Part shown: in pieces, positions 9,385 through 17,260 of the stretch
How the letters are laid out: every line of letters begins with the position of its first letter
Numbering within the stretch: the first letter of the stretch is position 1
DNA from: Deltaproteobacteria bacterium
GTDB lineage: Bacteria > Desulfobacterota > DSM-4660 > Desulfatiglandales > HGW-15
DNA: 27,323 bases
Direction: 5' to 3'
NCBI GenBank assembly: GCA_019308985.1
Contig: JAFDHB010000106.1
Coordinates: forward strand, 1-27,323
Notes under the pieces: model-generated
The model's input: the letters and a program-made list of their open reading frames with translations, nothing else
Database searches by the model: none
What the model was told of the DNA's origin: nothing
Made by a program: the position numbers and the translations under genes

Positions 9385-10305
9385 CTAGAAATTGACCTTG
9401 TCCAACCCCTTCAACTCCAGCATCTGCCTGGCCTCGTCCGGAGTCGCCACTTCCAGACCGAGTTCCCTGGCGAACCTGATGGCCTTCTCAACGAGGTCGG
9501 CGTTGCTCTTTGCCAGTTCCCCTTTACCCAGATAGAGGTTGTCCTCAAGACCGACCCTCATGTTCCCGCCCATCACCATGTTCACCACGCCCATGGGGAA
9601 CGAATGTCTCCCTGCCGCGCAGACGGACCACTGGAAGTCTCCGAAGGTCTGCCATGCGGTGTTTACCAGGTGAACCAGGTTTCCTACGGTGGCCTGGATT
9701 CCACCCAGGATCCCGAGCACGAACTGAAGGTATATGGGTTTGTTCAGGAAGCCTTCGTCCATGATCTGTTTCAGGTTCGTGATGTGTCCCACATCATAGA
9801 TCTCAAGTTCCGGCCGCGTATTGACTTCGTTCATGGTCTTGCAAAACACCTTCAAGGACGTAAAGGTGTTCGGAAAGATGAAACCTTCCGTGCTCGCGAG
9901 AAAATCTCTTTCCCAGTCGTACTTGAAGTCCTTGTACTTGTTGAGGACCGGATAGAGGGCGAAATTCATTGAACCCGCGTTGAAGGTGGCCATCTCGGGC
10001 TTAAGCTCCCTCACTACGGCTATCCTTTCTTCAGGGGTCATTGCCGCCGTCCCGCCGGTGGTGACCGTGACGACAAGGTTGGTCTTCGCCTTTATCCCGC
10101 TGAGTATCTCCCTGTATATCTCTATGTCCGTAGTGGGCTTTCCGTTGTGGGGATCCCTGGCATGGACATGTACCACCGTGGCTCCCGCCTCTTCGCACCT
10201 CACTGCCTCATCTATGAGTTGTTGCGGGGTGATGGGTAGATAGGGAGACATGGAAGGTGTGTGTATGTTCCCTGTCAAAGCTGCAGTAATGATGACTTTA
10301 GCCAT
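9385..10305 (-). CDS. Beta-keto acid cleavage enzyme (BKACE, DUF849), candidate triacetate acetoacetate-lyase
   Basis: A 306-residue protein of the BKACE family (PF05853), which cleaves a beta-keto acid with acetyl-CoA to give acetoacetate and a new CoA ester, using a divalent metal. The metal histidines are in VHVHARD, at positions 46 and 48, exactly as in Kce, and VGLEDNLYLGKG (Glu254) supplies the family's acidic metal ligand. The start is the ATG at 10305, with AAAGGA about 10 bases ahead. In the phloroglucinol pathway a BKACE converts triacetate (3,5-dioxohexanoate) and acetyl-CoA to acetoacetate and acetoacetyl-CoA. The cyclase and dehydrogenase genes nearby support this role; the specific substrate remains inferred. 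The stop codon is followed at once by repeat copy E. Confidence 0.92.
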   Translation of the reverse strand: MAKVIITAALTGNIHTPSMSPYLPITPQQLIDEAVRCEEAGATVVHVHARDPHNGKPTTDIEIYREILSGIKAKTNLVVTVTTGGTAAMTPEERIAVVRELKPEMATFNAGSMNFALYPVLNKYKDFKYDWERDFLASTEGFIFPNTFTSLKVFCKTMNEVNTRPELEIYDVGHITNLKQIMDEGFLNKPIYLQFVLGILGGIQATVGNLVHLVNTAWQTFGDFQWSVCAAGRHSFPMGVVNMVMGGNMRVGLEDNLYLGKGELAKSNADLVEKAIRFARELGLEVATPDEARQMLELKGLDKVNF

Positions 10306-10487
10306 GTCTAATCGGTCCTTTCACCTTGTTAATGGTTTACACCTCTCAATGTCTAATTCCGGGCTTGGATAAAGCACCACCCGGGGAACTCGTGATTTCT
10401 CCTCCTGTCGCATGACATGAAGTCTCAGGCTCCTCTCGGGAGTTCCTAAGAAGGTAATCCAGTCTCCGGCGGTGCCCCAAAACGGCT

Positions 10488-10826
10488 CTAATCCGGATAG
10501 TTGATAACCACCAGCATACTGGCAGGCCTGTTGGTATTGTTTATGATCGCCCTTCCCTCGTTAGGGCCGATATAGATGGAATCCCACGGCTTGAGAACGA
10601 TCTCCTCCTTCTCCGTCTTTATGGTAACTTCCCCCTCCAGCACGAAGTAAATCTTTTCTGTATCCGTGGCCCCGAACTCGGCCCCTCCCTGGGGGAGAAA
10701 GTGGGAGAGACCCATCCAAAACTTCTTGGCCCCGCTCTCTTCCTTGCCGTGCAACCTGAGCGCGGTCATATTGAAATGTCCTGGTGCGTCGTAGGGTTTT
10801 ACATCCTTTAGCTCTACCTTTTTCAT
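10488..10826 (-). CDS. Small cupin-fold protein without metal histidines
   Basis: A 112-residue single-domain cupin with AGGAGGG 8 bases ahead of its ATG. The beta-barrel pattern is clear (TEKIYFVLEGEVTIKTEKEEIVLKPWDSIYIGPNEGRAIINNT, about 56-97, given here only to show extent in pieces: EKIYFVLEGEV then LKPWDSIYIGPNEG). The first cupin motif normally has HxH; here the place reads GATDTEK (52-58), and the histidine of the second motif is Arg92. A metal site of the usual kind is therefore absent. It lies 37 bases after the cyclase-family gene and before BKACE, so it probably works with them, for instance as an isomerase or binding protein for a ring-cleavage intermediate. The function is unknown. 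Confidence 0.8.
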   Translation of the reverse strand: MKKVELKDVKPYDAPGHFNMTALRLHGKEESGAKKFWMGLSHFLPQGGAEFGATDTEKIYFVLEGEVTIKTEKEEIVLKPWDSIYIGPNEGRAIINNTNRPASMLVVINYPD

Positions 10827-10863
10827 GACAGCATCCCTCCTTTACTGCTTGGTAAAATCATCT

Positions 10864-11625
10864 TTACTGGTCTCCTTCATCCACTATGGCCACGAGTCTG
10901 ACGATTGAGCCGTCACCCTTTTCCCACCTGATGGGGAAGCCTGCAATGGTAACCCTCTTCCCTACTACCTGGTCGAGATCTCCGCCCACGTTTTCGTATC
11001 CCATTATTCCGTTTCTTAACAGGATGTTGTGGCATGGCTCCCATTCGGGGAAGTCTTCGAGGACATCACGCCCTGTTTCCCTCTTGTACTCCTCACAAAT
11101 ATCCGGTCGCAACGGTCCCGGACCGTGGGGACCTATCGCTGTTGCCAGTGGATGGTCCAGGGCCTGTTGATCAACGCCTACCGCCTTTACCCCTTTTTCC
11201 ACGAACCACTCACCTGCTTCCCTGTAAAGGCCGGGTGAATAACAAAAGTATTCCACGCTGTCCGAGTATTTCTTGTACCAGCCAGTGTGTATGATTACGA
11301 TATCATCCTTTTCGATCTTGGGTCGGGCATTCTCAAGGTCCTCGGGCGTTATCACCTCCCATTTTTTCTTGGGGATGTCAACGACCACACCAGTGCCATA
11401 ATATTTCTCAAGGGGAATGTCGGCCGTGTACATACCCCCTTCAAACACGTGAGCAGGGGAGTCCGCATGGGTGGTGCAGTGCATGGTGGTGGTGATCACC
11501 TGCGAAAGCACACCTGACTTTGCATGGTAGTGTATGCGCTCGATCTTGACATCCTGGAAATAGGGCCACAAAGGGCACTTGTCCCCAAAGGGATGGCTCA
11601 AATCCACAAGTTTTACTTTTCCCAT
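10864..11625 (-). CDS. Cyclase-family metal hydrolase (PF04199), candidate dihydrophloroglucinol cyclohydrolase
   Basis: A 253-residue member of the cyclase / kynurenine formamidase-like family. The start at 11625 (MGKVKLVDLSHPF) has AGGAGG 7 bases ahead; the longer frame upstream has no such site. The metal-binding signature is complete: HCTTHADSPAH at 49-59 (His49, His53, Asp55, His59). GVDQQALDHP and EPCHNILLRNGI are further family motifs. Metal-dependent members hydrolyse C-N or C-C bonds of cyclic or acyl substrates. A member of this family performs the hydrolytic opening of dihydrophloroglucinol to 3-hydroxy-5-oxohexanoate in fermentative phloroglucinol degraders, and the neighbouring reductase, dehydrogenase and BKACE genes fit that job. 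It heads the block of cyclase, cupin and BKACE. Confidence 0.9.
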   Translation of the reverse strand: MGKVKLVDLSHPFGDKCPLWPYFQDVKIERIHYHAKSGVLSQVITTTMHCTTHADSPAHVFEGGMYTADIPLEKYYGTGVVVDIPKKKWEVITPEDLENARPKIEKDDIVIIHTGWYKKYSDSVEYFCYSPGLYREAGEWFVEKGVKAVGVDQQALDHPLATAIGPHGPGPLRPDICEEYKRETGRDVLEDFPEWEPCHNILLRNGIMGYENVGGDLDQVVGKRVTIAGFPIRWEKGDGSIVRLVAIVDEGDQ

Positions 11626-11729
11626 AATAAAACCTCCTTTTATAAATATCCTGTTAATCAATAGGTTATCGGTTTCATTTCTTCCGCTAGGCAAATCATC
11701 TAAAGATGTTCTTTGAGGCTACAGGAATA

Positions 11730-11892
11730 TTGACGAACTCGTAAAAAGTCAAAATTGAGATGGGAAAGTAAAAAGCTTCAAGTTCAAGGCGCGCGAATCT
11801 CGTGTGATGAGGCGTACTTACCGTACGCCGCAATCACAACGAGATGAAGCGCAACGCAGAAATTGGACTTTTTACGAATACGAAGCCATCAA
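11730..11892 (+). repeat. TA-type palindromic repeat element, copy B (complete)
   Basis: A complete copy of about 163 bp flanked on both sides by TA (11728-11729 and 11893-11894). Its ends are inverted repeats (GACGAACTCGTAAAAAGTC and, inverted, GATGGCTTCGTATTCGTAA, with a small insertion near the right end). The centre (11797-11845) is a long hairpin: ATCTCGTGTGAT / ATCACAACGAGAT outside and GGCGTAC / GTACGCC around a 5-base loop. The stop codon of the transhydroxylase beta gene (11872-11874) lies inside the right end. Confidence 0.88.
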
Positions 11893-12717
11893 TATTGTTC
11901 CGATGTTTATGCTCTCCTTTACCTCAACGCTCACCTTCTTCTCCTTGTACCCCGGGTACTCTACCAGGAGGTCGTACATTCCACTGTTTTCCTCCAGGTT
12001 GTCCAGCTTGAAGTCCCCGTAGTTATTTGTCTCGACCCTATTCAGGTCCTTGTTTCCCTTGCTGAGTGTCACCTTTGCTCCTTCCGCACATTCGTCCTTG
12101 TCCTGCAATACCACGTTCCCGGCAATAAAACATCTCTCATAGCGATAGAGATTGAGATAGTAGACCCTGGGCTCGGCCTTCAGGCCGGGCATCAAGACTT
12201 CAAGGCCTCTTTCCTTCTTGATCCTTTCCATGTCCCTATCCTCGACGTAAACCATTTCCAGAGCACCCGTGGGGCATGCCTGGACGCACCTGGGTTTGTC
12301 CCACCCCTCTTCCAGGAGGTGCACACAAAAGGTGCATTTCTGGGGCAGTGCCTTGTCCGCGTCCCACCAGATCGCACCATAGGGACAGGAATCAACGAGG
12401 TCCTTTTGTCCCTTGGCCTTCTCCGGATCGATGATCACTATTCCGTCTTCCCGCTTATACACGGCGCCATCCTTGGCCGCCTTGATGCACGGGGCCTTGT
12501 CGCAATGCATGCACGGTGTGGGGCGATAGGCCACGTCCACCTTGGGGTACTGGCCCCGTTCCTTGCGCATGATATCCATCCACCTGTGGCCGTGCCAGGG
12601 CTGTGCGAGGGAATAGGGAGGCCAGTCGTTGTCCACGAACTCGTCCTTGCAGGCCAGGAAGCAGTTGTTACAATCGTGGCATTTGGCTATATCGATGATC
12701 ATGTTCCACTTTTTCAT
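11872..12717 (-). CDS. athS: Pyrogallol-phloroglucinol transhydroxylase-like beta subunit
   Basis: A 281-residue iron-sulfur subunit (the Pelobacter acidigallici beta subunit is about 274). Cysteines 13, 16, 19, 23, 69, 72, 77, 111, 128, 131, 144 and 148 would bind three [4Fe-4S] clusters. The C-terminal domain (about 205-275: EGAKVTLSKG, TNNYGDFKLDNL, VSVEVKESINIGTIL) is the beta-sandwich domain typical of this subunit. The start at 12717 has TAGGAGGGAGG ahead and follows the alpha stop codon by 15 bases. The final residues MASYS and the stop are encoded by repeat copy B; the paralogue ends directly after GTILL, so the native end was probably replaced. The subunit itself is intact although its alpha partner is frameshifted. 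Confidence 0.92.
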   Translation of the reverse strand: MKKWNMIIDIAKCHDCNNCFLACKDEFVDNDWPPYSLAQPWHGHRWMDIMRKERGQYPKVDVAYRPTPCMHCDKAPCIKAAKDGAVYKREDGIVIIDPEKAKGQKDLVDSCPYGAIWWDADKALPQKCTFCVHLLEEGWDKPRCVQACPTGALEMVYVEDRDMERIKKERGLEVLMPGLKAEPRVYYLNLYRYERCFIAGNVVLQDKDECAEGAKVTLSKGNKDLNRVETNNYGDFKLDNLEENSGMYDLLVEYPGYKEKKVSVEVKESINIGTILMASYS

Positions 12718-12732
12718 CCTCTCACCTCCCTC

Positions 12733-15274
12733 CTAGTATTTCTCCACTTGAACCAGGCACGAATTGGGCGCCATGCCCGCTGAGTTCTTGGTAATGTAGC
12801 GGGACGGCGTCAGTATGTTGATACACCCTCCCATGTCTGCGGATTCTCCTGGTTCACCTTCGGGATCGTACTCAGCGCATGATTCATAGGAGTGCACCGT
12901 TCCGGGAGGCACTCTCTCCGTCACCTGGGCGGCGCATATGACCGCACCCCGATCATTGAAAACCTTCACCAGATCGTCCTGCCTGATCCTCCGCGCCTCT
13001 GCATCCTTTGTGTTTATCCGTATGATCCAGTAGTACCGGCCGTCTTCCTTCAGTATCCTGTGGTCCTTGACGTCATTCATCCAGCTCTCCTTGGCATCGC
13101 CCATGGTGTGAAAGCTGAACCGCGGGTGCGGTGAGATCAGTTGAAGGGGATATTTGTTATACAGGCTCGTGGTATGATGTCCCTCCCAGGAATAGATGTA
13201 TTTGGGAATAAGCGGCCTTTCTTCATCACCCGGGTCGAATTTCTTCAGGCTCGATGATACAAACTCGATCAACCCGGAGGTAGTCTGAAGGCCCTTGCCC
13301 AGCTCTTCCTGGGTCTCCGGATGGGGACCCCAATCCGGCGTGTCCTTCGCCCTTCCCTCTGCAAACCACCTGAGGGCGGGGGTCGGCTTGTAGTCTTCGG
13401 GCATGGGTACGACAAAGTAACCCTTCTTGAAGAACTCCTCCCAGGAGATGTACTTTGGCAGATCAGTGGCCTCAAAGTACCGCTTTACCCAGTCCAGCTC
13501 GGTCATGCCTCCGGCAGTGTAGACATCGTAGAGCCCCAGCTTCTTGGCCATCAGGGCGAATATCTCATAGTCTGACTTGGATTCCCCGAGGGGCTCTATG
13601 CACTTCTTCTGGAGGCTGATGACCCGGTGATTGCACTGGGTGTAGGAGTCAGGAATGTAGCCCGAGCAGTTAGCGAACTCGCTGATGTCCCATCTCTCGA
13701 AATTGGTACATGCCGGAAGGATTATGTCGGCAAACTTGGCCTCCCCTTCAAACCATATGGACTGGCTTACTACAAAGGAAAGCCTCTCGGTCCTGTATGC
13801 CTTCACGTAGCGGTTGGTCTCGCACATGGTGCCGAAAAAAGACCCACCGTAACGCCAGTACATTTGTATCTCCGGGTATCCGTCGGCAGGGTACTTGTAC
13901 TCGTGAAACTGGGCCTCTGTGGAAGGACCGCAGAACCCCTTCCCCCTCCACTGGAACTTACCATCCAAAATGCATTCCGGGATCTTGAGCCTCGGGATAT
14001 GCTGCCCCATGGGGCTGTTTATGCTCGAACGGGTAGGCTGGTCAAAACTGAACATGCGATATACCCACCGGAAGCCGGCCGCTGAATTGTCCACGTCACC
14101 CGAAATCCCCCCTTCCGCATAGCCCGGGAACATGAAAGAGGTATTGCAGGGGGCCCCCTGGGTCGTTGACCAGATATTAGTCCCTGGCTTCCCCATTCCT
14201 TGCATGGCAGCAAGGCTGATCATCAACCTCGCCCACTCGTTCCCTGTGGCCGAACGACAGGCTCCTCCCCAGCCGCCGAGCCCCCCGGCCGCAAGCATAG
14301 TCTTCTTGGTACTCCATTCCCTGGCCAAGGCCCTTATCTCCCGGGCCGGCACACCGGTCTCCAGCTCGGCCCATTCGGGAGATTTGGGCGTTCCATCTTC
14401 CTTTCCGAGTATGTAATCCCTCCACTGCTCAAATCCCACGGTTCGGTTTGCAATGTATTCCTTGTCGTAGAGATCTTCGGTTATCCATACGAAGGCGATG
14501 GCGCATGCCATGGCATTGCCGGTATCGGGCCTCGGGGCGAACCACTTGTCCGCATACATCCCTGCGGTGTGGTTGTAAAAGGGATCGATGAAGATCATCT
14601 TGACCCCCAGATCCTTGAGCCACTGGCGCCTCGAGGTATGTTCAAAGGCCGAATATATCCCGTTCGTGGTCTCCGGATCAGCCGACCAAAACACGATCAT
14701 TTCCGTGTGCTTGAGGGCGTCCTCCAGGAGATCGTACTGTTCCGGTATGCCCAGGCGATGGCTGAATCCCCAGTTATGCATCCCGCCCCAGTGCCATCCT
14801 TCCCAACTGTCAGGGTTATGGTCAGCGTAGGTAAACCCCATCAGGTTTGCGAACCGGAAGTAGGCGCTGTGCCTGTAGCCCACGTTTCCCCACAGGTGGT
14901 GAGAGCCGGCAGTGCTCAGGATGGCGGCGGGACCGTATTCCCTCTTGATCCTCTTTACCTCGCCCGCCACGATGTCTGCTGCCTCGTCCCAGCCGATCCT
15001 CTCGTAGCCTGCCGTTGGGGTCGAAGTCCACTCTCTTCATGGGATACAGGTTTCGCTTCGGGGAATAGATCATGGATCTCCATGATAGGGAATAGGGCGC
15101 CAGGGTCGTTTTTCTCGGCGGCGTAAAGACCCTGCCCCTTGCCTTTATGGTCCATGACGGGGCGTCTTTCTCGTCAAGTTCCATGGGCGTGATCCGGACG
15201 ATCCGGCCGTCCTTTACATAGACAAAGACCGGGCCCCCAGTTGTCCCGTTGGTCAGCTTCTCCACCTTTCCCAT
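12733..15274 (-). pseudogene. athL: Pyrogallol-phloroglucinol transhydroxylase-like alpha subunit, frameshifted
   Basis: Two overlapping frames together encode a transhydroxylase alpha subunit of about 847 residues. The first part (15274 to about 15010) starts [20 protein letters not shown] with AGGAGGGGG ahead and ends at [10 protein letters not shown]; the second resumes with GYERIGWDEAADIV in another frame and runs to 12733. Compared with the paralogue, ten residues ([10 protein letters not shown]) are missing and one extra base remains at 15010, so a 29-base deletion is the simplest cause. Catalytic features are otherwise kept: [18 protein letters not shown] (Asp, Mo-ligating Ser) and FPGYAEGG (Tyr). 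From memory of the Pelobacter sequence it is strikingly similar over long stretches. The enzyme moves a hydroxyl group from tetrahydroxybenzene to pyrogallol, giving phloroglucinol. As read, the gene is broken; an assembly error is the alternative. Confidence 0.85.
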
Positions 15275-15516
15275 AGTGTTCCCCCTCCTTTACTCTTTAG
15301 ACATACGGAGCTTCACAAATAATTGCGCATAATCGATATGAATCTGTCATTCCTGCCCCGCATCTCAAGCGCGGGCTAAACTCCAGCAGGAATCCAGATC
15401 GCAGAAATACGTGAGCACGCGGACACTGGATGCCCGCTTGCGCGGGCATGACGCCTGGCTGGCCGATGCGCCAAGATTGGTGTATAGCTCTATGCCACAT
15501 AAAAGGCCGGGGGCAG
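15275..15516. other. Intergenic region with second-family repeat
   Basis: Upstream of the transhydroxylase alpha start there is only its ribosome site, then about 50 bases without visible signal, the second-family repeat at 15346-15452, and 64 bases with nothing recognisable up to the decayed amidohydrolase gene. I see no clear promoter, though one would be expected if the importer operon stops at livK. Confidence 0.5.
15346..15452 (+). repeat. Second repeat family (GTCATTCCTGCC type), copy 2
   Basis: A 107-bp hairpin-rich element beginning GTCATTCCTGCCCCGCATC and ending CTTGCGCGGGCATGAC. It shares ordered segments with the copy at 9222-9340: CGCATCTCAAG, CAGCAGGAATCC, CTGGATGCCC. The two halves are imperfect inverses (GTCATTCCTGCC at one end, GGGCATGAC at the other). 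It contains no gene. Elements of this look are widespread small repeats in proteobacterial genomes. Confidence 0.75.
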
Positions 15517-15891
15517 TCAAAAACCCAGGGCCCTGGCATTCAGGTAATATATCCTATCCCTTTCCTCTTGCGAAAGGGGGAGTCCTTCCCGGAAGGCCTT
15601 ACATTCAACCGGATCTTCGTAAGGCTAATTCGTTGCAAGGAGGGCCATATCCAGTCCCATTGCTTCGGCGCCGCACATGAATGCAGGCTTGAGGTAATTC
15701 CCGCTCGTGGTGATAAAGACATTCTCCTTGAGGTAATCACTGGGTCTCTTGCGGAGATCCGGCCTGACGCCCTTGTCCACGTATGGTCTCACATAGGCAA
15801 AATCTATTCGTTGCAGAAGGAAAGGCAGGCCTCCCCTCTTTACCCTTTCCATCCCATCCCCCGGGCCATAAGGGGATGGGACGGCTTGCTC
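15517..15891 (-). pseudogene. Decayed C-terminal part of an Amidohydro_2 (resorcylate-decarboxylase-like) gene
   Basis: Reading the minus strand directly after the livK stop, one frame encodes GGLPFLLQRIDF, RPSDYLKENVFITTSGNY and GLDMALLATN, then an in-frame TAG at 15625-15627, then PYEDPVECKAF, GLPLSQEERDRIYYLNA and a stop at 15517. This is the last third of an amidohydrolase of the gamma-resorcylate decarboxylase type (compare the family pattern ENFYITTSGN ... DRILFATDYP). At the metal-binding DYP motif Asp has become Asn and Tyr has become TAG, while the downstream reading frame still makes family-like sequence. The N-terminal two thirds are gone. It is a relic, not a gene; the short open frame at 15625-15852 should not be called as a protein. 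Confidence 0.75.
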
Positions 15892-17193
15892 CTATGCCAT
15901 GGGGAATATCTTACCCGTTAAGGGGATGTAGGGGTGCTCCTTGTTGTACACGATCTTCAGCTCCCATGGCCACTTCTCACCCCTGACCCATTGGCCGCCC
16001 ACGAGCGGCGTGCGGCTGTAATTCTCTTGATTATACTTGATGTGCCCCACAATGGTGTCCATGTCCGTATCGGCAATGGCCCTTCTGAGCACTTCTCTAT
16101 CCAGGGTTTGGGCCCTTCGCAACACGTCTACGGCGATCTCGTAACCCGCGTGCTTGTAACCGATCGGCTGTGTCCATTCCTTCCCGGTATCCCTTATCCA
16201 TGCATCACACATCTCCCTGGAGGTCTCCCCGGTCAGGGAAGACTTAAAGGGATGATGAGGGCTCCACCACACCTCAGTGGTCAGGCCGTTGGGCAGATCA
16301 CCCCCGAGGGCGCCCACGGCAGAGGGGAAGAGTATTGCCTTGCCGATGGTCGCAACCTTTGGCTTGAAACCAAGGCGATGGCACTGCCTCCAGGCCGTTG
16401 CAAAGTCCGGCGGAATGGTATTCCCAAGTAGTATTTCCACTCCTTCCTTCTTCCAGCCATTGATAAAGGGGCTGAAGTCTTTTAGCCCGTAAGGAAATCT
16501 CCCGAGATCAACGACCCGGTATCCCATGCTTTCGGCTACCCTTTTGAAGATGGCGGACCAGGATACCCCGTCTGGATCGTTGGCCATCAACACCCCTACC
16601 ACCTTGTTAGTCTCGATCTGCTCCCACATGCCTGTGTAAACCGGTACGATGTCCTTCTCTACAGACCAGAAGGCATGGAAAACCCACTTGTATGGCCCCC
16701 CTTCCAGCCAGGGCTCCAGGGGCGCATCAAGAGAAATGCCCGGGACACGGAATCGCTCACAGATGCTCGTGACGGGGTTTACCGTATCCGGGGTATGAAA
16801 AAACACCATGAGGTCCACCTTGTCCCTCATGATGAGCCTGGAGGCGATCTCACCGGCCTTGGTGGGGTTGCTCTCCGTATCCATGATTTTTACCTTGACA
16901 GGGACCTTCTTCTTGAATTCCTTGATATAGATTCCTCCGTCCTTGTTGATTTCTGCCAGGACCCTTTCGTCCACCCAGGGAGTGGCTGCACCGAAATCAG
17001 CAATGGGGCCCGTGCTCGGGTTGGGCCTGCCGATCAGGATGTACTCCCTCTTGGCCCCCCTCGACCTTCCAACCATTCCGGGCAGGACCAGTCCCGAAGT
17101 CATGGCTCCGCCGACGACCACGGCGCTCTTTTTCATGAATTCGCGCCTACCTATACCGCCCTTGGTTCCTCTTTTTTCCTTCCTGTTACCCAT
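15892..17193 (-). CDS. livK: Tat-exported LIV-type ABC transporter substrate-binding protein
   Basis: A 433-residue periplasmic binding protein of the Peripla_BP_6 (branched-chain amino acid binding) type. The N-terminus carries a twin-arginine signal: RREFMKK at 16-22 then a hydrophobic stretch AVVVGGAMTSGLVLPGMV. The mature part opens with ILIGRPNPSTGPIADFG, the usual first strand. The start has AGGAGGG 8 bases ahead. It is the last gene of the livG-F-H-M-K set, 67 bases after livM. Tat export suggests it folds in the cytoplasm. Next to the aromatic-degradation genes it most likely binds an aromatic acid or phenol rather than an amino acid; the ligand cannot be read from the sequence. Confidence 0.93.
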   Translation of the reverse strand: MGNRKEKRGTKGGIGRREFMKKSAVVVGGAMTSGLVLPGMVGRSRGAKREYILIGRPNPSTGPIADFGAATPWVDERVLAEINKDGGIYIKEFKKKVPVKVKIMDTESNPTKAGEIASRLIMRDKVDLMVFFHTPDTVNPVTSICERFRVPGISLDAPLEPWLEGGPYKWVFHAFWSVEKDIVPVYTGMWEQIETNKVVGVLMANDPDGVSWSAIFKRVAESMGYRVVDLGRFPYGLKDFSPFINGWKKEGVEILLGNTIPPDFATAWRQCHRLGFKPKVATIGKAILFPSAVGALGGDLPNGLTTEVWWSPHHPFKSSLTGETSREMCDAWIRDTGKEWTQPIGYKHAGYEIAVDVLRRAQTLDREVLRRAIADTDMDTIVGHIKYNQENYSRTPLVGGQWVRGEKWPWELKIVYNKEHPYIPLTGKIFPMA

Positions 17194-17260
17194 GACCTTA
17201 ACCCTCCTTTCTTTGAGGTTTTATGGTTATCCCCATAGGCCCGATCCCGCTCGAGCCCGC

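Noticed and set aside
11863..12783. Open frame of 306 codons on the plus strand
   Set aside because: It is the antisense of the transhydroxylase beta gene, whose twelve ordered cysteines and ribosome site show the true coding strand; the antisense product has no family resemblance.
14990..15030. Programmed frameshift in the transhydroxylase alpha gene
   Set aside because: There is no slippery run at the junction, and ten conserved-position residues are missing, which fits a deletion and not recoding.
14200..15126. Open frame of 308 codons on the plus strand
   Set aside because: It lies antisense to the transhydroxylase alpha gene and spans its frameshift; no motif or ribosome site supports it.
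15297..15539. 80-codon open frame on the minus strand
   Set aside because: It runs through the second-family repeat and is an effect of its composition.
15625..15627. In-frame TAG read as pyrrolysine in an amidohydrolase
   Set aside because: The neighbouring metal Asp is also changed to Asn and two thirds of the gene are missing, so decay explains it better; no pyrrolysine genes are in the window.
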